The notes under the pieces are model-generated. The model had not been told where the DNA came from. It searched no databases and saw only the letters and a list, made by a program, of their open reading frames with translations. The translations under genes were made by a program, and so were the position numbers. Shown here piece by piece: positions 11,301 to 26,300 of a DNA stretch of 64,000 nucleotides. The number at the start of each line of letters is the position of its first letter. The stretch's first letter is position 1. The stretch lies in assembly GCA_944474755.1 (NCBI GenBank), contig OX104120.1:20616492-20680491 (forward strand). Direction: 5' to 3'. Source of the stretch: Limnoperna fortunei (taxonomy: Eukaryota; Mollusca; Bivalvia; Mytilida; Modiolidae).

Positions 11301-14300
11301 CTATTTCATGGCGTCCAGTTTTTATTTGGGGGAGGAAGCTGGAGTACCCGGAGAGAACCCCGACCTGCGGTAGGAAAACTGGCAATCCTTGTCAATTAAG
11401 ATTGGAGTCGAGTACACCCTGCCCGCAGTGAGAATCGAACCCGCAATCTCAGTGTTGACAGACCATGTGATCAATAGTAGACGAACTACCTTGACCACTA
11501 GGCCACCGAGGCCTAAAATTGGTTACTACCCCTATACACATGTAATTTGTTTCATTTGACATATCATGCTTAGAAATCTGCCTTTCCTGAAGAGTACCTT
11601 GTGTACTCTACTGTTTTTTGCAAAAAATCTTAGTTGTTTGAAATGCAATTATCACTATTTCAGTAATTTTGTTCCTTTTTTTAAAAACAGCCCCCTCCTT
11701 TTCAATTGGCAAAATTTACCAGCATTTTTTCTTGAAATTGGGAAAAAAATTATGGTTTTACACTTATCATAAATAGGGCATCTAATTGGACATTAAATGA
11801 TACCTGTCACGATATTCATCAATAGTTAAATATATTTGTATATATTAGTATACTATACTGTATATACTATACATCAACTATATAATACATGTAGTATATA
11901 GAGACAGACAGTAAGGAGTAATCTTTCTTAGACCAGAAAATTTCAGTATTGTCAAATTTGAAAATTTATAAAGTGGCAAAACTTCAATAATATTTTTCGG
12001 ATCATCCTGAAAATTGAACTTGACCTGTATTTTATTGTACTGAACAGCTGTGCAAAATATTATTCAAATCCCTTGAGGCGTTTTCAAGTTATCATCTGGA
12101 AACATTCAGGGGATGGACGGACGGCAAATGGACACACAGATGGAGGCACAGACACCTAAGGAAACTGAGGGTATAAATAATACCTCGCCACTTCGTGTAG
12201 CGGGGAATAAAAAAAGAAAAACAACAGTAAGCAGTCAATAAAATAACTAAATTAATCTTTTGTTAGATATATTAAGTTGACTTGTGCGAGATGTTCAAAC
12301 ATCGATTGACAGCAGAAGCTATTATTTTGTTTGATTTTATATTATCAAGATGCTTGAAATTACATGGATTTATTGTTTCAGCAGTTTAAATTATTAAGGA
12401 TGAAGCATCAATAAAAAACCAGAAAAAATCCCATTACAATAGAATAATTTTTTTTTTATAAGTTGCTAGAATTATTAATGAAGTACATGTAAAACTAGTT
12501 ACAAATTTCCACACTGTAAATCATATAAAAATAGAATGTGTTTTATGTAAAACGCACTTTTACAAGAATGTAAACATATTTAAAAAAAAAAAAAAAGACT
12601 GCCAAAATACTCTTTATTATTATGTTTAAATCATTGCAATACTCGTTTAACACTGGCAGCATCGTACTGTGCGATTTCCGGCATGCAGTTGATATCTGCT
12701 CCGGAATTTTTCTAAATTTCTTTTGCTTTGAAATGGTTTCCGATCATTTTTTGCGCTGCAAAGTTTGTACAAAGAAAAAGTCAAACAGGAATTAGCTTAC
12801 ACGTTTTTTATGGTGCGTAAACACAATAAACACGGATGGCCAAAAATATGAAAATTTCATATAACCAGAGGCTCTTAAGAGCCTGTATCGCTCACCTGAT
12901 TTTATAGGCAATGAAAATGGCATTTCCCTGATGTTAAAGTAAGTCCTGTAATTTTCAATAAACTTTAAATAGGACCATCCAAACAATATTACTAGAAAGC
13001 TTTGTTTCATTGGTTAACCAGTTGTATAGAGATTTTTTTTATTTGCCCATAGGGTCCTATGTTAAACTAAGTCCTGCGGGGGAGGTGGCCATTTTGAATT
13101 TCCAATTGCCATAAAAAACATAAACTTTATAAAGGACCATCCAAACAATATTGCTAGTAAGTTTTTGTTTCCATTGATTAACCGGTTTCGGAGAAGAAGC
13201 CTTTAAAATATTTTTCCCATAGGGTCCTATGTTAAACTAAGTCCTGCGGTAGTGGCCATTTTGAATTTCCAATTGCCATAATAAACATAAACTTTATAGA
13301 GGACCATCCAAACAATATTGCTAGTAAGTTTTTGTTTCCATTGATTAACCAGTTTCAGAGAAGAAGCCTTTAAAAACTTTTTCCCATAGGGTCCTATGTT
13401 AAACTAAGTCCTGCGGTAGCGGCCATTTTGAATTTCCAGTTGGCTTAAAAATCATAAACTTTATAAAGGATTGCTAGTAAGTTTTGTTTTGATTGGTTAA
13501 CCGGTTTCAGAGAAGAAGCCCTTTTTAACCTTTTACCCGTAGGGTCCAATGTTAAACTAAGTCCTGCGGTGGCGGCCATTTTGAATATCAGATTGGGATA
13601 AAAAACATTAACTTTATAGAGGACCATCCAAACAATATTGCTAGTAAGTTTTGTTTCCATTGGTTGGCCGGTTTCAGAAAAGAAGCCTTTCAAACTTTTT
13701 CCCATAGGGTCCTATGTTAAATTAAGTCCTGCGGTGGCAGCCATTTTGAATTTCCAATTGCCATAAAAAACATACACTTTATAGAGGACCATCCAAACAA
13801 TATTGCTAGTAAGTTTTTGTTTCCATTGATTAACCAGTTTCAGAGAAGAAGCCTTTTAAAACTTTTTCCCATAGGGTTCTATGTTAAACTAAGTCCTGCA
13901 GTGGCGGCCATTTTGAATTTCCAATTGCCATAAAAAACACAAACTTTATAGAGGACCATCCAAAGAATATTGCTAGTAAGTTTTGTTTTGATTGGTTAAC
14001 CGGTTTCAGAAAAGAAGCCCTTTTTTACATTTTTCCTGTAGGGTCCAATGTTAAACTAAGTCCTGCGGGGGCGGCCATTTTGAATATCAGATTAGGATAA
14101 AAAACATTAACTTTATAGAGGACCATCCAAACAATATTGCTAGTAAGTTTTGTATACATTGGTTGGCCGGTTTTAGAAAAGAAGCCTTTCAAACTTTTTC
14201 CCATAGGGTCCTATGTTAAATTAAGTCCTGCGGTGGCAGCCATTTTGAATTTCCAATTGCCATAAAAAAACACTAACTTTATAGAGGACCATCTAAACAA

Positions 14301-17300
14301 TATTGCTAGTAAGTTTTTGTTTCCATTGATTAACCGGTTTCAGAGAAGAAGCCTTTTAAAACTTTTTCCCATTGGGTTCTATGTTAAACTAAGTCCTGCA
14401 GTGGCGGCCATTTTGAATTTCCAATTGCCATAAAAAACACAAACTTTATAGAGGACCATCTAAACAATATTGCTAGTAAGTTTTGTTTTGATTGGTTAAA
14501 CGGTTTCAGAGAAGAAGCCCTTTTTAACTTTTTTCCCATAGGGTCCTATGTTAAACTAAGTCTTGAGGTGGCGGCCATATTGGTTTACCAATCAAAATAA
14601 AAAACACAAACTTTGTAAAGGTCCATCCAATGAACATTATGGCCAAGTTTGGTTTCAATTGGCCAAGTGGTTTCAGAGAAGAAGATTAAAATGTAAAAAG
14701 TTTACAGACGACGACGCTGACGACGCCGACGGACGCAAAGTGATAACAATAGCTCACATGACCCTTTGGGTCAGGTGAGCTAAAAATGGAAACAAAATTG
14801 AACGGTGAGTGGCCCTACCAGAAGCCACCAATAATATTGACCATGACACCCGTTCTTATGGTCTTTTTGGATTTTTTCACTAATTGGGAAATATTTAAAC
14901 AAAATTTGAGGAAATACAGCCGAAATTTGGAGGCAAATTCAAGCTAACAAAATCACTGTATTCATTTATCACTTTTCTTCATTAATTGCAAATGTAAATG
15001 CATTCAACTATGACTTACAGCTTTTTTGGAAATCTTGTTTTGCCATAAATTTGCTCCATCATATTCCCATGGAAAGACTTCAAATCCAACACTGAACAAT
15101 TATTTCAAATTCAACACTTGGAACAATTTCCTTATTTAATACAAACACTCTGAATAATTTCCTTGCATTTACATGTAGTATAGACACAAATATCACATTC
15201 AGGGCCAAGATTTAATGAAAGATGAAATCTGGCATGCAAGGACATCTCATTATTCTTATTATTCAACTAAATTTTGCCTGACACTAATGCAATTTTAGAC
15301 AATTTTAAAACTTTGCCCGACTAAAGCTAAAGTTGCCTGTCAGCTCATGTAGTCTGGCTTATTTTAGGAAGATTAGCATGCTTTGTGAAGAATCATAACA
15401 TTATTAAAACAGAAATGAAAATTGTACACAAATACAACAACAACAAAAAACAACATGCTGTTAATATTTTGACACTTTAATTCAAAACAGTATTTAGTAC
15501 TAATTATTTTATAATAACATTTGCTTCCAAATAAAACATACATTTTTGAAGTAAAAGTCATAAAAAAGGTTCTTGGTGACAGTTTGAGAAAAAATTAAAA
15601 GATTGTTAGTTTTTTAGTTTAATACAACATGTACTTTCAGCAATTGTTTAGCTAAATCATTGTGTCCAGTTTTAATTGGGGGCGGAAGCTGAAGTGCCCT
15701 TTGACATTTGGCATGAAAAGTGGCAATTCTCGTCAATTTAGGTTGAAGTCGAGCACACCCTGCCTGCAGTAAGGCTCTAACAGACAACCTTAGTGTCGAC
15801 ATGCCTTGAGCGATCAGTGGTAGATGACTTAATACCCCGGCCTTATGATGTATACTTGACATCCAATGTATCCCTGTAATGTGTCACAATAATAGAATGT
15901 AAACATGTTATACTTGTGTATACATACCAAGGAAACTGGCTAAGCTCAGGAACATGACACTTTAAATGGAATACTTTTGGACATTTGTCACAACATAACA
16001 AATCTCCACCATTCTGACAAACAGCACACCAATCTTCATTTGGGTCTTCTTCCTTTGTCTGTGGCATGGACTTTCCTGTTGAGGGTGGGTAGACAGGTAC
16101 AGTTCCTGGAGCTTGATGTGTTGTGGGCGGAGTTAACTGAAGTTTAGGTTGATTTGAACTAAATGCACATGATGATCTTTCTTCTTGTTTAGGTTCTGTT
16201 AAGAACTTCTGGTTATCACTGTAAAATACAAGCAGACATTATTGGGTCCGCAGGTTTCAAATTTAACTATAATTCTATATTGTATTCTAATTGATTTTCA
16301 AACATTTTTAATAACTTAAAATTATTCGTTCCATGTCCTCATGTTTTAATGACACAAGAAAATATGTCCCGCTGGGCACATATTGGTAAATCCTATTGGT
16401 ACATTTTTGGTGACCTTGACCTTAAACAGAATTTCTCCAAATCAAAAAAAATCTTACCCACTTGATATTTAAACATTATCTTAAAGTTACATTAAAATCA
16501 GTTACAAACTTTTTGAGCTGTCATTTAAAACCATCATTTTTTTTTAAATAATATTAAAAGGTTTTTTGGCCCATGAAATTTGAGATTTCCCCAAATTCGA
16601 TTGGAGTCAGATCTACTAATATAAAACTATATCCCAAAGTTTCACTGAAATCAATGCAAAACTTTGAGTTATTGTCCGAGTTAACATCTTTTTTTTTTAA
16701 AATGTCTTATGCGTTTTATCAACATTGACTTTGACCTTTTGACTTAATTCCTTCGTCATCAATAGGTTTCTTACCCACCTAATATGTAACAATATCCCAT
16801 AGTTTCATTGAAATCAGATGCGCAAGATTTTTTAATTATCCTCCAGAAAGCTAATTTGGATGGTTGATCAGACTAACAGACATATGAATGGATAGGAGGG
16901 TGGACAGACATATGTGGGGATTACTATATACCCCCAATCCCATCGAGCAGGGATATAAACTAGAGGCTCCCAGGAGCCTGTATCGCTCACCTGAACCTGA
17001 AACCAAACAACCCATTTTTATCCAGCTTTTCTTTGCTATAAGGAATTGCCCAACACTTCTGCAAAAATCATTAATTTTGAGCTTTTAAGGGAATTAACTC
17101 CTAGGAGGATCTTTTGAAGGTTAGAGGGAGAAGGGAGGTTCACTTCAAATTTGCTGTACCTGTTATACTTTTTTAACTATCAGTCGAAAACTCTCTCAAC
17201 ACCCCCCCCCCCCCTTTTTTCATTTTTTCTATTTTAATCCAATGTAGCTATGTAGGTAGTCAGGTGTCATGATTTGCACAATTTTGGTAGAGGACATCCT

Positions 17301-20300
17301 AAAGATGATGTGTGCAATGTTTCAAAGCAGTCCTTTCATTGGTTTAAGAGGAGAAGATTTTTTAAAATCAGGTAAAATTGATTAAAAAAATGTTCAAAGA
17401 GAATAATTCCTAAACGACAATCTTGACCCTTAAGTCATTTTTGTAGCCCTCATAGAGCAGAACAATTAAGCAATGCTAACTTTTTCTCTAGTTCTAATAA
17501 TTTTCAAAAATAATCAATTTCGACAATTAAAGGGCAATAACTCCTATAAGGAGTCATCATACAACTTCAACCCAATGGAGTGTTTCGTAGAGCTTTTGAT
17601 GCAGATGAAGGCATGTTTCTTCGGATTTCCTGTATCTGTTACACTTTATTTAAATATAAGCCAAAAACTGTATTTTACCCCCCCCCCCCCCCCCATCCTA
17701 TTTTTAGCCATGGTGGCCATGTTGGTTAATCTGCAGCCATGGTAGGTACAAACTTGGTTGAGGACATTTGACAGATGATGTGTACAAAGTTTCACAGCAG
17801 TACTTTCAGTTGTTTCAGAGGAGAAGATTTTAAAAAATCAATTAAAACGGATTAAAAAAAACAGTTCAAGGTAAATAACTCTTAAACGGTTAATCAGACA
17901 ATCTTGACCCTGCAGTCATTTTTGTAGCCCTCATAGAGCAGAACAATTAAGCAATGCTAACTTTTTCTCTAGTTCTAATAATTTTCAAGATTTTGAGGCA
18001 AAAATGTCTAAAATAATCAATTTCGACAATTAAAGGGCAATAACTCCTATAAGGAGTCATCATACAACTTTGACCCAATGGAGTGTTTTGTAGAGCTTTA
18101 GATGCTGAAGAAGGAAGGTCTGTTCGGTTTTCCTGTATCTGTTATACTTTTTGAACTATAAGCAAAAAACTGTATTTTGACACCTCTGTTCTATTTTTAG
18201 CCATGGCGGCCATGTTGGTTGGTCTGAGGCCATGATTTGGGCAAACTTGGTAGAGGGCATTTTACTGATGATGCATGCAAAGTTTCAAAGCAATCCCTTC
18301 AGTGGTTGTGGAGAAGATTTTTGAAGAAAAGTTAACGACGACGACGACGGACGACGACGGACGACGACGGACGCCAAGTGATGGCAATAGCTCACATGAC
18401 CCTTCGGGTCAGGTGAGCAAAAAACGTATCACTGTCACAAAAATAAAAATGTCAATAAGTGTGGACACAGAAAAATGTCTCGTCCATATTCCACAACAGT
18501 AAGAAAAAAATAACATCATAAGAATAACATAACTAACATAAAATTGCAATCATTTTAAATATACCATGCAAGGTTACAGATAAACTGAGCTAATCCAAAA
18601 ACTTTAATGTAGTCACTGGACCGTGAAATAGAGGTCAAAGTTAGGTGACATCTACCAGATAGTCATGTACTATTCATCAGAAACCTATATACCAAATATT
18701 TATCATCCTACTATGCTGGGTACCGAGGAACTGCCCTAATTTAAAAAACTAAGATAGTCACTGGAACGTGAAATTGAAGTCAAGGTCAGGTTACACCAAC
18801 CAGACAGTCATGTACTATTCATCAGCAACTTATATACCAAATATTGTCACGTCATCCTACCATGAATGGTTACGGAGGAACTGCCGAATTTAAAAACTTT
18901 AACATAGTCACTGGATCTGAAATTGATGTCAAGGTCAGGTGACTGGTGACTGACTGGCAAGTACTTACTCATCATAAGGTATCAGTGGATTAAATTTGAT
19001 GGACCTAGGGCTTGATCTTACAAAGATATAAAGCAAAATGTCAAGTGTTTACGTCACCAACCGATTCCCATGTATGTTTTTAAGTATCATCGCAGGCTAG
19101 CTACAATAATGTAGCTCCTTTTTTTATGGACGGAGCTACAAAGAGGTCCCATTACTCGTAATGGAGCAAAAACACTTGAGTTTTACACATATTTTCCGCT
19201 ATTTTATCCTTTGTCTTTATTTAATAAATATGTTTTCTTTCCTCCGCCGTTCATCTGATATGTCTACAAGGTCTAATTAAATAATTATAACACTTTTTCT
19301 TAATCGTGGCATTGTTGACATAATTAAAATTGTGGAGTGTAGAATTTCGGAATCGTATCGGTAAAATTTGTAATAAGGGGACATAATCATAATGCAAATG
19401 AATGCAGCTGAAATCATCCGGAATTACATTTTTTACCAAATTGATTCCGATATTATTGAAATTATGCACTTCTGGAATTCATATTTTGTTAACAATTAAT
19501 GCCATGATTACGAATAAAGTGATAAAACTAACGAATACGGTGTGGTGGAAATATCAGTTAAACTGCAAATACATAAAAAAGTAGCAATTTAGGGAAACAG
19601 TTTAATAGCTTATTATATGCACAAAACCCCCGGGTGTGAATCACTCCCGGCTTGCTCCATTACAAGTAATGGGACCTCTTTGTAGCTCCGTCCATAAAAA
19701 AAAAATAGGAGCTACATTATTGTAGCTGCATCGCAGGCTAGACAAAAACAAACATTTATTTTTAATAAATTTGATGGACATAGGGCTTGAGCTTACAAAG
19801 ATATAAAGCAAAATGTTAAGTGTTTACGCCACCACCGGATTCAAATATATGTCTCGCCTACAGCGATTATACTATTGCCAAAGCCGTTAGGGCAATACAA
19901 AAACATTTTTTTAAAAACAAATATCAGTTTTGATGAAGAAAAACATGTAACAGTATGTGTAAACTTTTTAGAATGTTGAACAAAAAAAAATCTATCAAGG
20001 CAACAGGTGACAGGAAATTAGTTTTTCATTATTATTTTAATGTACATACATCTGTGCTGTTTGTGAAGCCCAAGCTTGAAGCTGATCCATAGGAGTTGCC
20101 TGACTGGCTCCTGATGACTGGTGGTCGAAACCTGCTCCTGCAGGACTAGGTGTCTTATTCACATAGGAGGCTGCTTGTGGGCCTAAAATTTTATGAGCAT
20201 GTAATAACATTATATTTTGATTAAATTCATGATCATATATTTGTATGTACTAGCATAGTAAGAGGATGTATGGACTTTTTATTTGGCTAGTTTACTGCTA

Positions 20301-23300
20301 ACGGAGAGTGCTCAATTCAAACCTTAACTGATAAGGATTGCCTGTCCTCATGTCCATGTTTAGTGGTTTTCACCAGAACATTTTTCCTCCAATGAAAACT
20401 GGAAGCCATGATATACTTGTAGCTATATAAAATTGCTGAAAGTGGTGTTAAACCCTATTCACACAAAAAAGCAATATTTGAGATTGGTATTGGTGGTCAA
20501 GTGGTTAAGGTAGTCAATGACTTAAAAGACTAGTATTTTAATTTCCTTTAACCACTCAACATCTAACTAACTTGGTATTTCCGCAAGTGACTGATCGTTT
20601 CTGTCATAATTATATGTATTGATGATGTTGACTAGACATGAATTCTTCCCCAATAAAAAAAATATGAAATGTAAATGTTTTTATCACTCGAGGCAAATTA
20701 AAAAATACTTGTATCCCTAGGGATTATTAGTAAAAGAATTTTGTTAGAAATAATGTCATGTAAATACATGTTACAAGTTAAACATTTTAATTTAACAAAA
20801 ATTTCATGCCTCTTTCCTAAACATAAAAATAATGGTTTATGAGAATAATGTATACTTTATGGCATATTTATGATAAACATAAAATTTTGTGTGTTTTATA
20901 TATTTTTTGTGTTGGTACATGAAAATGACTATCCCTATTAAACTAGATTTTACAGAACCAAATGTCTCATAATTATGGCTGGGTTGCAGGAAGTGCTGAA
21001 CTCAGGTTATAGTATATGGTGAAGTCGAGTTGGAGTTGGCGATTGGATGGTGGGCAGATAAGATGGGAAAATACTAGAGTATCTATTTTGTGTAATCAAC
21101 TTCTCCTACAGTTTTCATCCCGGATCTCTGAAACTTTACAGAAAAATTGCACATGTATTAGAAGTTGTGCACCTGCTATTATTGAGTGTTAAAGGATTTT
21201 TCCCCCAGTTTTCCTGTCTTGGGAACTTTTTTCATGTCATTTTTCAGAACATTTGCAGTTCTAGATGGTACCTATTTTGTGTAATCAACTCCTCCTACAG
21301 TTTTCAACCAAGATCTATAAAACTTCACAGAAAAGTTGCATATTTATTAAAGTTGTGCACCTGCAATTATGGAATTGCTCTGGGATTTTTTCCTAATTTT
21401 CCAGACTTGGGAACATTTGCATTTTTAACTTCTTTACCAGACCCAGAATCTTCTTCCAAATTCTAACAAATTGTAAGTCATTCCCCATTTATTAAAACAC
21501 TTTCTTTGCAACCCAACTATTTCAGACTTTTGGGATATATTTTTTTAATTGCATCAGCATTATTGTATATAACATGAACATATTCAGATCTCATCAAACA
21601 TTACAACTTTATCTTCAATTTTATACATTTCATGGCATTCAAGCTATAGAAAAATAGCAAAGGAAATGAATAAAACAAGAGCAGAAAGATAACAGGCCTA
21701 GGACAATTACAAATCCAGATATAGACGAAAAAATACAACATAAAACAAAAACCATAAAACACAAAAACAGAAAGTGAGTAAACTGAACCCAATAAAAACC
21801 ATGGGAGCAACCATAGTTGTAAAATAAAATTACTAATTGACCCATTTCACGTTTTACATTATTTATCTCCCCTTTTTCTTGAGTTAAAAAACCTAGGGCT
21901 GTCATCACTAATAGACTACTAGTATAATATTTGAAATCAAGATTTGGGGGGGGGGGTTTATTGATTGTGTACTCCAATAAAATTTTTATCTAATTAACCT
22001 CATGGTCACTGGCAAGTTTTTTTAATCAAGCTATAAAACAGCTGGTGTTCTACTTTAGATAAGCATCAGGTGAATGAGGAAATAAACAATGGTTAATTAA
22101 TTAATTATCAGGTTTACACAGCAGGCGGTTTTAATAACATCCTCACTCAGATATTGACACTTGTCATTCAACTGAAGCCTGAAAATTTATGGAAAGAATG
22201 ATTCATGTCAAAAGTTTCAACAGGATGCAGCCACAGTTTTTAGTACCAGATGTGGACACATGGTGGCGTTTTTTTATATTGGAGTCGTCAGTTTACTTGT
22301 TTAATCATTTGTAAAAAAGACCATTACAAACAAATAATGAAAATAAAATTACAGGGTAAATCTCCACATTTACAAGACAGAATTAAATGGATTGATTGGA
22401 TGATGAGTCAACATAATCAATCCATCAGATCAGTGAGATTGTTCCTGTTACCTGACAGATGGATTGGATTGATCTTACTGACTAGTTACTCATCTGTGAG
22501 GAACTGATAAGTGATGACTGCTGACTAATCATTAAAAGTGATACTGAAGTACTATACACTACAAACTAAACAATTTCAATTTCCTAGTGAATTTTAAATT
22601 TTAAAATCTAGAAAAATGAAGAAAATATATGGTTAGATTTTCTGCCCTCAGGCCTTGGTTGCAATTGGTCATCAGTTAATGATGCACTAGCTGTACATTT
22701 GTGTTAATCAATTATTAATATTATACATGTACAAAATATTGTTGCCAAAAATTCAACACCCCCCTGGGTAGATTGTTATGTTCTTGTGAGGTTCATAGTG
22801 ACTGAATTCTGAAAGTTCATGACTGTTATGTTTTTTTTATTGTGCTGAAATTTGAAAAAATGGTGATTGTTTTACACTGTTTACCCCTAACTTTACTATT
22901 GAATGACTAAATGAATGTTTTCACTGGCAGAAGTCTTATAAAAAGAATGCCTAAGAAAATGTACTGATAAAAACATCTTGTTATAGAAAAATTCAGGCAT
23001 AAGATTTGGTGTTTATATTGGTGTACTATCATGGGTCAAAATACTTATAAGACGCTTCACCTTTTGTTTTATTAAAAAAATGTCAATGAATTGTATAGAA
23101 TAGTCAAAAACAAATAAAACATCTTAAATTTGTCCAAAAGGGATATTCAGGACCAAAAATATTTCTGGCATCCTTGATATGATGGCAAAAAAAACAGATT
23201 TTGTTAAGAGAATTAAAGAACAAAATAGCAGAGAAACACTCATGAATCAGTTGAACAAAAATTCATTGGAAAGCTTTAGGATGGAAGAGGATCCTGCTGC

Positions 23301-26300
23301 ATTTTGTCAAGGAAAAACAGGAATGCTACATAATCAGAAATAACAAGTTGGAATTGTGAGCACGCTCACAAAAGGATACCCCGCTTCGCTTTCAAGTCAA
23401 ATTATTTCCCCTAAATGATATCTAAGGTCAATAAAAATCCTTCATGCACATCTACATATAATGTACTTTCTTTAGGCTGTTTCATTAAATTTCATCAAGT
23501 GGTTTCTGAGAAGTTGCGCTTACAAGGGATGTGGACAGACGGACAGACAGACAGACATGGTGACTAATATATGTACCCCCCTAAACAAGTTTGCGGGGAG
23601 AATAACAACTAAAGGTGAACAATTCTGGGCTTGTAACCATTTCATACCACACTGTACCAGCTATTAAGTACATGTAGGAGGTTGTTAGTAACTGCTTACA
23701 ACCAAGAAAATATCCATTGGTCCCAGAAACTGGACCAAAAGGAGCACTTCAATATAGGTACTCAATATTCATGAATTTACTAGTAATGGAGGATTGACAA
23801 AACATTTTTTTTTTTAATTTTGGCCTAATCAATTCACAACACAGCTGTGCACATCCGACAAACATGATCATGGAAAAGGGTAGACGTAGAAGTAGAAGTA
23901 GATCATGGAAAAGGGTTAGAAATATGTAAAGGGCAATAAGTTTCGATACATATGGTCAGGTTAAAGTTTACATCAGGAGGGCAATATATGATACAAATGG
24001 TCATGAAAAATGTAACTTGAGGCAGGCAATACACATTGGATACTCTTGATTATGGAAGTCATATGAGGAGAGCAATACACATCTGATACACATGGTTATA
24101 AAAAAGGTTATGTGAGGACAAACAAGAAAAACTTTTGATGCAAAGCATCAGTTCGCCGCTGATTTATTCTACATTCTGCAGGCGTTTGTCAAAGTGATTT
24201 CTAAAAACAAGGCACTTGAACTTATTCCCATATTAAGTTTCTATGTAGAGCTAAGCCCTGCTGTTGTGGCTAGTTTCAATTGCCAATTTCTAAATTTGTG
24301 CACATGTAATCTTTTGTCATATATTAAATCATAATTGAATTAAAACTAATATTCACATGGTTCGATCAAATTATTGACAAAATATTAATTTATTGAATCT
24401 TACAAATATCGGCATACTCCGGAATTGTCTACGCAAAATAGCCTTTTCTGGATTCCGATTATTTCACAGCTACGCTTGTCGATAGAGCTATCAACGAAAG
24501 ACTTACTACCAGGATAAAAATGGTCTCCCTCTATTATTAACTTTCGTAAATAGAATACTAAACAAAGTTATTATTACATGAAACTTTGATATCACAAAAG
24601 CAATTTTGAAGTCGAACCTCATACACTATCTTTATTCTTCACTCATGTTAAATGATTAACATTCTTGTAGCAAAATTCTGTTCATTTATGGTAACTAATA
24701 AGTGTACTTAAAAATATGTTCTCCTTTATCCATCCTTAACAACGAAAGTGAATACAAATATATCTAATAAAGTGAATACAAATATAATCTATCCCTGCAT
24801 TCATTTTCAGGTGAATTATTAGCAGATAAAAATAATATAAACTGAAAGCTTTAAGACAAATCAACAAATTACTGCTAAATGAAGCACAAATACTATTTAT
24901 ACATGCAAAATGTATGTGTATAGTCCATACACAGTCTTCATGTACATGTACATTCACTGATTTACATACATATACTAGTAATGGTTACTAAATTGTCACT
25001 TCTCGGGTTTGAGTTTATACCCCTTTGTACGAGCATAAAAAAAGTGTCATGGCAATAAATTTGACCAAGTTCACTAGATTACTTTTCTAGCGAAGACCAG
25101 CATGCATATGTCTCTGCTGCAACTTCAACTTGGACTTCATTTGATCAAGACTGAGATAAAAGTGAAACTGAAAGTGAAGTATTTATTGTTTCCATCTAGT
25201 CAATCTAGTATACCATTGTATCAAACTCAATAGAAGTGCATATTATGTAATTAATGTCCAACTTTAGACAATTTTATCCCAATCTAAAAAACAATTCTGT
25301 TGTTATGCAGTACTCTATGAGTGCATTTGACCTGGTAATTCTGAACTTTTTACATGTACTTTACATGTAATTTTAAAACCAGCTGAAAATTACACATAGA
25401 AAGTGAGTTTGTATCATTCTTCTACAATAAAGAATATGAATAAAAAGAAAAAAATGCAATTGTTTTTAAAATGGACGGCCTCTATATTTCCACACCGAAT
25501 ATCTTGGTTTTCCTTAAGAATTATAATTGTGCATGTAGATATGGCATGGTTGCAATAGGTAGGATGTGCACATTGACAACATAAAATTATGCATGCAGGT
25601 GAAAATACCAATGCAATTACCTGGTGAAGTGACTTTTTCGGCTGAAGTCATGCGACAATTACTCCATGATTTTTCACTGCTAGCAAAAAAGGGTCCTTTA
25701 GGAGTCCCACTCTGAGCCCCTCCCATAGTTGATATGCTATTAAAATGTTGAAAAGTATTCTGTGGATTACTAGGTTTCATACCTGGTGCTGGAGCAATCT
25801 GTCGGTATTGTGGTGGCTGTGGAGATTGTCTTTGTTGTGAAAGGGCAGCTAAATGATTGGCAGCGCTCATTGCAAATTGATTGTTCTGATGAGGTAATGA
25901 TCGATTCGGAGGACCATGATGCGTAGGCCGGTTCACTAGATGGTTATTTAACTGGTTTTGAATAATAGAATTGGTTTGATTCCTACTGAGTTGTGCTTGT
26001 TGCTGAACCCGTTGTGCTGTTTGCTGCAGATGAGCATTTTGCTGAGCTTGCTGTTGTTGCATTTGCAAACGATATTTCTCACGGAATTTAGCCTCATACA
26101 GTCTTTGTTGGTCTGGTGGTAAATGCCGAATTTTCTCTCGAATCTGCTGATTTAATGCAGCTTGAGACATTTGCATTGCAGAATTACCAATACGGTTAGG
26201 CATAGGTCTTAGTTGCAGTTGCGACACAGACGAATTAACATGTACTGCAGGCTGAGCACTTGGTCCAGTTTTTTGAGGAAAATATGTTCCATCAATATGA

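Noticed and set aside
11430..11510. tRNA gene candidate (boxes A and B)
   Set aside because: The boxes belong to a SINE head; there is no complete cloverleaf, and a retrotransposon core, tail and target duplication follow.
18275..18502. Frame with [11 protein letters not shown]
   Set aside because: Translation of the (GAC)n end of the family A2 element.
21167..21466. 99-codon plus-strand frame
   Set aside because: It spans a 188-bp tandem dimer; its two halves repeat the same words, so the frame follows from the repeat.
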